Source: Candidatus Woesearchaeota archaeon | GTDB lineage: Archaea; Nanobdellota; Nanobdellia; Woesearchaeales; ARS49 | DNA: 22,864 nucleotides | Assembly (NCBI GenBank): GCA_019323555.1 | Contig: JAHWHC010000019.1 | Location: 1-22,864, forward strand | Direction of reading: 5' to 3' | Part shown: positions 20,315-22,864 of the stretch, in pieces | Position numbering within the stretch: the stretch's first letter is position 1 | How the letters are laid out: each line of letters opens with the position of its first letter | Notes under the pieces: generated by a model | Seen by the model: the letters and a program-made list of their open reading frames with translations, nothing else | What the model was told of the DNA's origin: nothing | Databases searched by the model: none | Made by a program: the position numbers and the translations under genes

Positions 20315-20592
20315 AAAAAGTCGAGAAAAAAGTCCAAAAAGAGTATTTTGAAGCAATAATAGATGGAAGAAAAAGATTTGAAGTGCGGCTGGCTGATTTT
20401 GACTGCGAACCAGGAGACCTGCTGGTTCTTAAAGAGCAGATTGGTGATGAGCTTACTGGCAGAGAGATAGAGTGCGAAGTCCTTTATGAGTTCAACACAA
20501 AAGATATTGAAAAGTTCTACAGCAAAGAAGACATAGAACAATACGGGCTGGCAATATTAGCAATAAGAAAAAAGTTTGAGTTCAAAAAATGA
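20311..20592 (+). CDS. ASCH/DUF3850-like protein
   Basis: A 93-residue protein of the PUA-like ASCH fold. The pattern is EKKVQKEYFEAIIDGRKRFEVRLADFD (as successive parts), PGDLLVLKEQ, LTGREIECEVLYEF, and a final beta strand YGLAILAIRKK. This matches DUF3850-type domains, where a Lys/Arg-rich EYF...GRKxFEVR motif is typical. ASCH and PUA-like domains bind RNA or modified nucleotides, and some members are nucleases or regulators. No exact activity can be assigned. It overlaps the ligase stop and the following gene by four bases each (ATGA), so translation is probably coupled. Confidence 0.82.
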   Translation: MKKVEKKVQKEYFEAIIDGRKRFEVRLADFDCEPGDLLVLKEQIGDELTGREIECEVLYEFNTKDIEKFYSKEDIEQYGLAILAIRKKFEFKK

Positions 20593-20963
20593 AATTCCTA
20601 GACGAGTTAAAAAAGCTAAATCTGCCTACTGATAAGTATGCTGTGTTTGGTTCAGGGCCACTGGCAATCCGGGGCCTTAGAGAGAATGAAGATATTGATA
20701 TTTTAGTTAAACCAGAACTCTGGGAGAAATTAGCAAAAGAACACAAACTTGTAAGAGACTGTCTTATTGAAATAGGAAATATCAGTATCTTAAAACACTG
20801 GGAACCCTGGTTAACAAATAGAGACGAATTAATAGATACTGCAGATGTTATAGCTGGAATAAGATTTGTAAAATTAGAGTATGTTCTTGAGTGGAAGAAA
20901 AAAAGGAATTCTGAAAAAGACCAAAAAGACATAGAACTGATTGAAGAGTATCTGATGTGTTAA
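20589..20963 (+). CDS. Small nucleotidyltransferase-fold protein
   Basis: A 124-residue protein. The N-terminal AVFGSGPLAIRGLRENEDIDILV (in parts) carries the GS motif and the DID metal-binding pair of the polymerase-beta-like nucleotidyltransferase fold. The C-terminus is the helix LEYVLEWKKKRNSEKDQKDIELIEEYL seen in short AbiEii-like or MNT-like proteins. A third catalytic Asp is not obvious, so activity is uncertain. It is the last gene of the ligase operon, overlapping the ASCH-like gene by ATGA. Its stop overlaps the convergent nuclease-like gene by four bases. It could be an orphan antitoxin-like or tRNA-nucleotidylating protein; neither is shown. Confidence 0.8.
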   Translation: MKFLDELKKLNLPTDKYAVFGSGPLAIRGLRENEDIDILVKPELWEKLAKEHKLVRDCLIEIGNISILKHWEPWLTNRDELIDTADVIAGIRFVKLEYVLEWKKKRNSEKDQKDIELIEEYLMC

Positions 20964-21517
20964 CTTGATTTAGCTAAAGCTTTCTGAACTCTTTGCCAAT
21001 ATTTATTATCTGCAGAATGAAGATACAAGCCAGGCTCTGGTGTTATTTTTGGGGTGAACTCCACAACAACCGGTTCTCTCCAAAAACCGGAATTGTGTTC
21101 GATTACAGTATCTAAAATACCTTCTTTAAAATATTTGCCATTAAGAATGTATCTGTCTGCAAAGATTTCCAATATATTATAACCCTGCGCCATGTATGGT
21201 TCGCGTTTCTCTCTTAAATGTGCAATGATTTCACTAAACTCCTTGTCATAAAACTTTTCCCCCGGCTTTGCACCACAAATCTCTAATAGAAAATTGTTTG
21301 CAACACCAAAATCAGGACGAAAATCACAACCAGAAATCTCTGGCTCATAAGCATGAGCAATTCCTGCTCTTGAAAGAAAAAAATGCCAAAAACACTCGTG
21401 CTGAGATCTTAAAGTGATTCCTCTGCTGCTCTCATACTTTCTCTTAAAGAAATCCCTGCTAGTCTCAAGACTAAAAACTTCCTTGTTCTTGGGAGGAAGT
21501 ATAGTATTATCTATCAT
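20960..21517 (-). CDS. PD-(D/E)xK-like nuclease-fold protein
   Basis: A 185-residue protein. The core resembles the PD-(D/E)xK/Vsr-like fold: a helix with Glu 41 (SQHECFWHFFLSRAGI), YEPEISGCDFRPDFGV with Pro 68-Asp 69, and LLEICG with Glu 79. The expected Lys at position 81 is a Cys, as in Vsr/DUF559-type relatives that lack the Lys. A following helix (KEFSEIIAHLREKREPYMAQG) and strand (YNILEIFADRY) fit the fold. ATG 21517 is preferred over TTG 21523 because TATA 21548-21540 lies 27 bases upstream. No methyltransferase or other defence gene is adjacent. It may act in repair or be a solitary endonuclease remnant. Confidence 0.7.
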   Translation of the reverse strand: MIDNTILPPKNKEVFSLETSRDFFKRKYESSRGITLRSQHECFWHFFLSRAGIAHAYEPEISGCDFRPDFGVANNFLLEICGAKPGEKFYDKEFSEIIAHLREKREPYMAQGYNILEIFADRYILNGKYFKEGILDTVIEHNSGFWREPVVVEFTPKITPEPGLYLHSADNKYWQRVQKALAKSS

Positions 21518-21539
21518 ATACAATACTAAGTAAAATAGC

Positions 21540-21548
21540 TACTTAAAG
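21540..21548 (-). promoter_or_regulatory. TATA box of the nuclease-like gene
   Basis: The minus strand reads CTTTAAGTA, centred 27 bases before ATG 21517, which supports this start over the TTG six bases upstream. Confidence 0.5.
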
Positions 21549-21589
21549 AAAAGGAGTAGTGAACAAGACATCACCAGTGTAGTAAAAAA

Positions 21590-21663
21590 CGCCCCTGCGG
21601 AGATTTGAACTCCGGCTACAGGCTCCGCAAGCCCGCGTACTGTCCAGGCTATACTACAGGGGC
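21590..21663 (-). tRNA. tRNA-Arg(GCG)
   Basis: The minus strand gives a cloverleaf: acceptor GCCCCTG/CAGGGGC, anticodon stem CGGGC/GCCTG with loop TTGCGGA (anticodon GCG, reading CGC/CGT), and T arm CGGAG-TTCAAAT-CTCCG. The discriminator base is G. CCA is not encoded and there is no intron. A T6 run follows the 3' end (21589-21584), and TATA 21697-21684 lies 27 bases upstream of the 5' end. Confidence 0.93.
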
Positions 21664-21683
21664 ACGATATATAGAACTGATTC

Positions 21684-21697
21684 TTGGTTTAAAAAAG
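21684..21697 (-). promoter_or_regulatory. TATA box of tRNA-Arg
   Basis: The minus strand reads ATACTTTTTTAAAC, with its TATA core centred about 27 bases before the tRNA 5' end. It closely resembles the tRNA-Gln promoter at 15102-15089. Confidence 0.6.
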
Positions 21698-21723
21698 TAT
21701 CTTAAAAAAGAGAAATAAAAAAA

Positions 21724-22272
21724 TTAGATAGCTATAGGGGCAGAAGGTTCATCAAACCTTCCCTGGCCAGACAGGCCGAATTTTGTATCTGCTGAACTCT
21801 GCCACTTGACACATTGCCTTGTTCCAGCAATACCGCCGCCAGCAGTCTCTTCTGCAATCCAGTCATACTGTGCGCAGACAGGCTCTGTGTCTGCCATGCA
21901 GAATTGAACATAATTGTTGTTTGCCCTTATTTCATCAATCTTGATGCCACAGTAGGAATTTTGCGGCAGAAAAACAGATCCTTCTGTAAGAGGCCCGCTC
22001 TGCTCACCATTAACTGCGAGATATACAGCATCTCCTTCGACAGCAACAAGCTGAACTTTTGCAGTGTGCATTACACTTCCCCTAGTACGGCACTCCATTG
22101 TATTCCTGCCCGTACCTTCAAATCTTCCAAGATAAAGGTTGCCAGTCAAATCTCCCTGGCACGTTGCAAGCATTCTGGTAGCTTGGCCAGCACCTGCTGC
22201 GAAATAATAATACAATCCTGCAGCTCCTGCAAGAACAATGATAATAAGTATGATTGCTTCAAGCTTTTCCAT
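21724..22272 (-). CDS. Signal-anchored extracellular protein of unknown function
   Basis: A 182-residue protein with an N-terminal transmembrane helix at about 5-25 (LEAIILIIIVLAGAAGLYYYF) and the remainder presumably outside the cell. The outer part has eight cysteines in all (for example ATCQG, TMECRT, SYCGI, QFCMA, PVCAQ, RQCVK) and beta-strand-like stretches (VQLVAVEGDAVYLAVNG). Paired disulfides are likely. No family is recognised. GAGGTGAT (22283-22276) precedes two ATGs. The second (22272) has the better spacing, while 22275 directly abuts the site. TATA 22319-22308 gives a short leader. It sits just upstream of tRNA-Arg on the same strand. Confidence 0.75.
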   Translation of the reverse strand: MEKLEAIILIIIVLAGAAGLYYYFAAGAGQATRMLATCQGDLTGNLYLGRFEGTGRNTMECRTRGSVMHTAKVQLVAVEGDAVYLAVNGEQSGPLTEGSVFLPQNSYCGIKIDEIRANNNYVQFCMADTEPVCAQYDWIAEETAGGGIAGTRQCVKWQSSADTKFGLSGQGRFDEPSAPIAI

Positions 22273-22307
22273 CATATCACCTCAGATATATATTGATTAA
22301 CTTACTT

Positions 22308-22319
22308 GTTTATAAATTT
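22308..22319 (-). promoter_or_regulatory. TATA box of the signal-anchored protein gene
   Basis: The minus strand reads AAATTTATAAAC, centred about 40 bases before the start. Initiation near 22286 leaves a leader of about 14 nt carrying the GAGGTGAT ribosome binding site. Confidence 0.55.
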
Positions 22320-22332
22320 AACTCGAATTTTG

Positions 22333-22707
22333 TTATTCCTTCCCTTCTAGAGTTTCTACCACTTTCACGATCTCTTCATATGTGGGTGGCTCAATAGACC
22401 AAATGTCAAACTTTATTCTTTCATACTCTTCTCCAAAAATCTCGCGCTGTATCCTGTCTGCGTCTGCTGATGGAATTACAATAGTGTCATGAACCTCCTG
22501 CCGTTCTCTGTGGTATTGATCTATAAGCATCTCTCTAGGATCCTTTGGGTCTTTCTCTAAACGTTTTTCCAACCTTTTCCAGGCAGCCCATTGCTTATCT
22601 AAAGCAGATAAATCATCAAAAGTCATAAGATGTGGAGAATACCAGAAGCCATTACTATCATGCACAGCAACACCAAATCGGAAACAATCGTATTTTCGTT
22701 CTCCCAT
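22333..22707 (-). CDS. Hypothetical protein
   Basis: A 124-residue soluble protein of unknown function. It begins with a beta-rich segment (YDCFRFGVAVHDSNGFWYSPH). A highly charged helix follows (about 37-75; KQWAAWKRLEKRLEKDPKDP), then VHDTIVIPSADADRIQREIFG and a C-terminal helix (TYEEIVKVVETLEGKE). The pattern could be an alpha/beta binding domain but matches no family I recognise. A strong TATA (minus strand, 22739-22726) lies 27 bases before ATG 22707, inside the 3' end of the upstream gene, so this gene can be expressed separately. It starts seven bases after the upstream stop. Confidence 0.7.
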   Translation of the reverse strand: MGERKYDCFRFGVAVHDSNGFWYSPHLMTFDDLSALDKQWAAWKRLEKRLEKDPKDPREMLIDQYHRERQEVHDTIVIPSADADRIQREIFGEEYERIKFDIWSIEPPTYEEIVKVVETLEGKE

Positions 22708-22714
22708 TGCTCAC

Positions 22715-22864
22715 TTAATGGCGTTCTATATTTATAAACTTTGCCCAGAATTTCTTGAACATGCTGACTGCCCTGCCAAACGGCAATGGTGCAATCCTGC
22801 CCATAATAACTGTCTTTCTTTTCTTTATGGCATCTCTTAAGCTGCCTTTGAATATAGTAAAGGC
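22715..22864 (-). CDS. C-terminal end of an unidentified protein (partial)
   Basis: An open frame enters from the right edge and ends at TAA 22717-22715. The 49 visible residues start AFTIFKGSLRDAIKKRKTVI and go on MGRIAPLPFGRAVSMFKKFW to a stop after NIERH. It is basic with a plausible amphipathic helix. The composition is protein-like and it ends seven bases before the next gene, consistent with an operon. It is too short to assign; the tail of a membrane or glycosyltransferase-type enzyme is possible but not shown. Confidence 0.5.
   Translation of the reverse strand, partial: AFTIFKGSLRDAIKKRKTVIMGRIAPLPFGRAVSMFKKFWAKFINIERH

Noticed and set aside
20311..20963. Toxin-antitoxin module
   Set aside because: The nucleotidyltransferase-like fold could be antitoxin-like, but no HEPN or other toxin is adjacent and the ASCH-like protein lacks clear nuclease residues. 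Kept as a possibility only.
1..22864. CRISPR arrays, transposases, phage genes
   Set aside because: No regularly spaced repeats with spacers and no recognisable mobile-element proteins were seen on either strand.

Overview
The window looks like a stretch of an archaeal chromosome, AT-rich and gene-dense. The archaeal markers are elongation factor 1-beta with its partner zinc-ribbon protein, archaeal-length ribosomal protein uS15, diphthine synthase (DphB), Trm1 tRNA methyltransferase, an XPD-type Fe-S helicase, an archaeal ATP-dependent DNA ligase and FtsZ. Most genes have TATA boxes about 27 bases before an ATG, many with a CGAAA-type BRE and no room for a leader. The mix of coiled-coil proteins, small lipoproteins, membrane-anchored winged-helix proteins and bacterial-like genes (fused SelU, MgtC) suggests a DPANN archaeon, perhaps Woesearchaeota or Pacearchaeota. 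That placement is inference.

Layout. 1-2.4 kb: secreted or envelope proteins (an anchored winged-helix protein cut by the window edge, a secreted coiled-coil protein, a small lipoprotein). 2.4-5.7 kb: rtcA, ending against a 715-residue coiled-coil gene. 5.8-8.7 kb: a zinc ribbon, EF-1beta and anchored FKBP operon converging on trm1 and an acidic zinc-ribbon gene. 8.7-11.6 kb: XPD helicase, a 313-base multi-promoter region, a small winged-helix gene and rps15. 11.8-13.8 kb: a cysteine-rich lipoprotein, a winged-helix/Nudix fusion and, divergently, a Nudix hydrolase. 13.8-15.1 kb: fused SelU and tRNA-Gln(TTG), with degenerate copies of the tRNA 3' end between them. 15.1-18.5 kb: dphB, mgtC, ftsZ and a nitroreductase, all on the minus strand and separated by unusually structured intergenic DNA. 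18.5-21.0 kb: an overlapping operon of DNA ligase, an ASCH/DUF3850-like protein and a small nucleotidyltransferase, ending against a nuclease-like gene. 21.6-22.9 kb: tRNA-Arg(GCG), an anchored extracellular protein, an unknown protein and the tail of a gene cut by the right edge.

The genes fall mostly into translation and tRNA modification (rps15, EF-1beta, DphB, Trm1, SelU, RtcA, two tRNAs), DNA repair and division (XPD, ligase, FtsZ), and envelope proteins. No classical mobile element, CRISPR array or defence island is visible. The most interesting signals are non-coding: opposing promoters and a TTGGCG motif array upstream of ftsZ, an attenuator-like hairpin series between ftsZ and mgtC, repeated tRNA-Gln 3' ends beside selU, and tandem promoters with a 13-bp inverted repeat before a small regulator gene.
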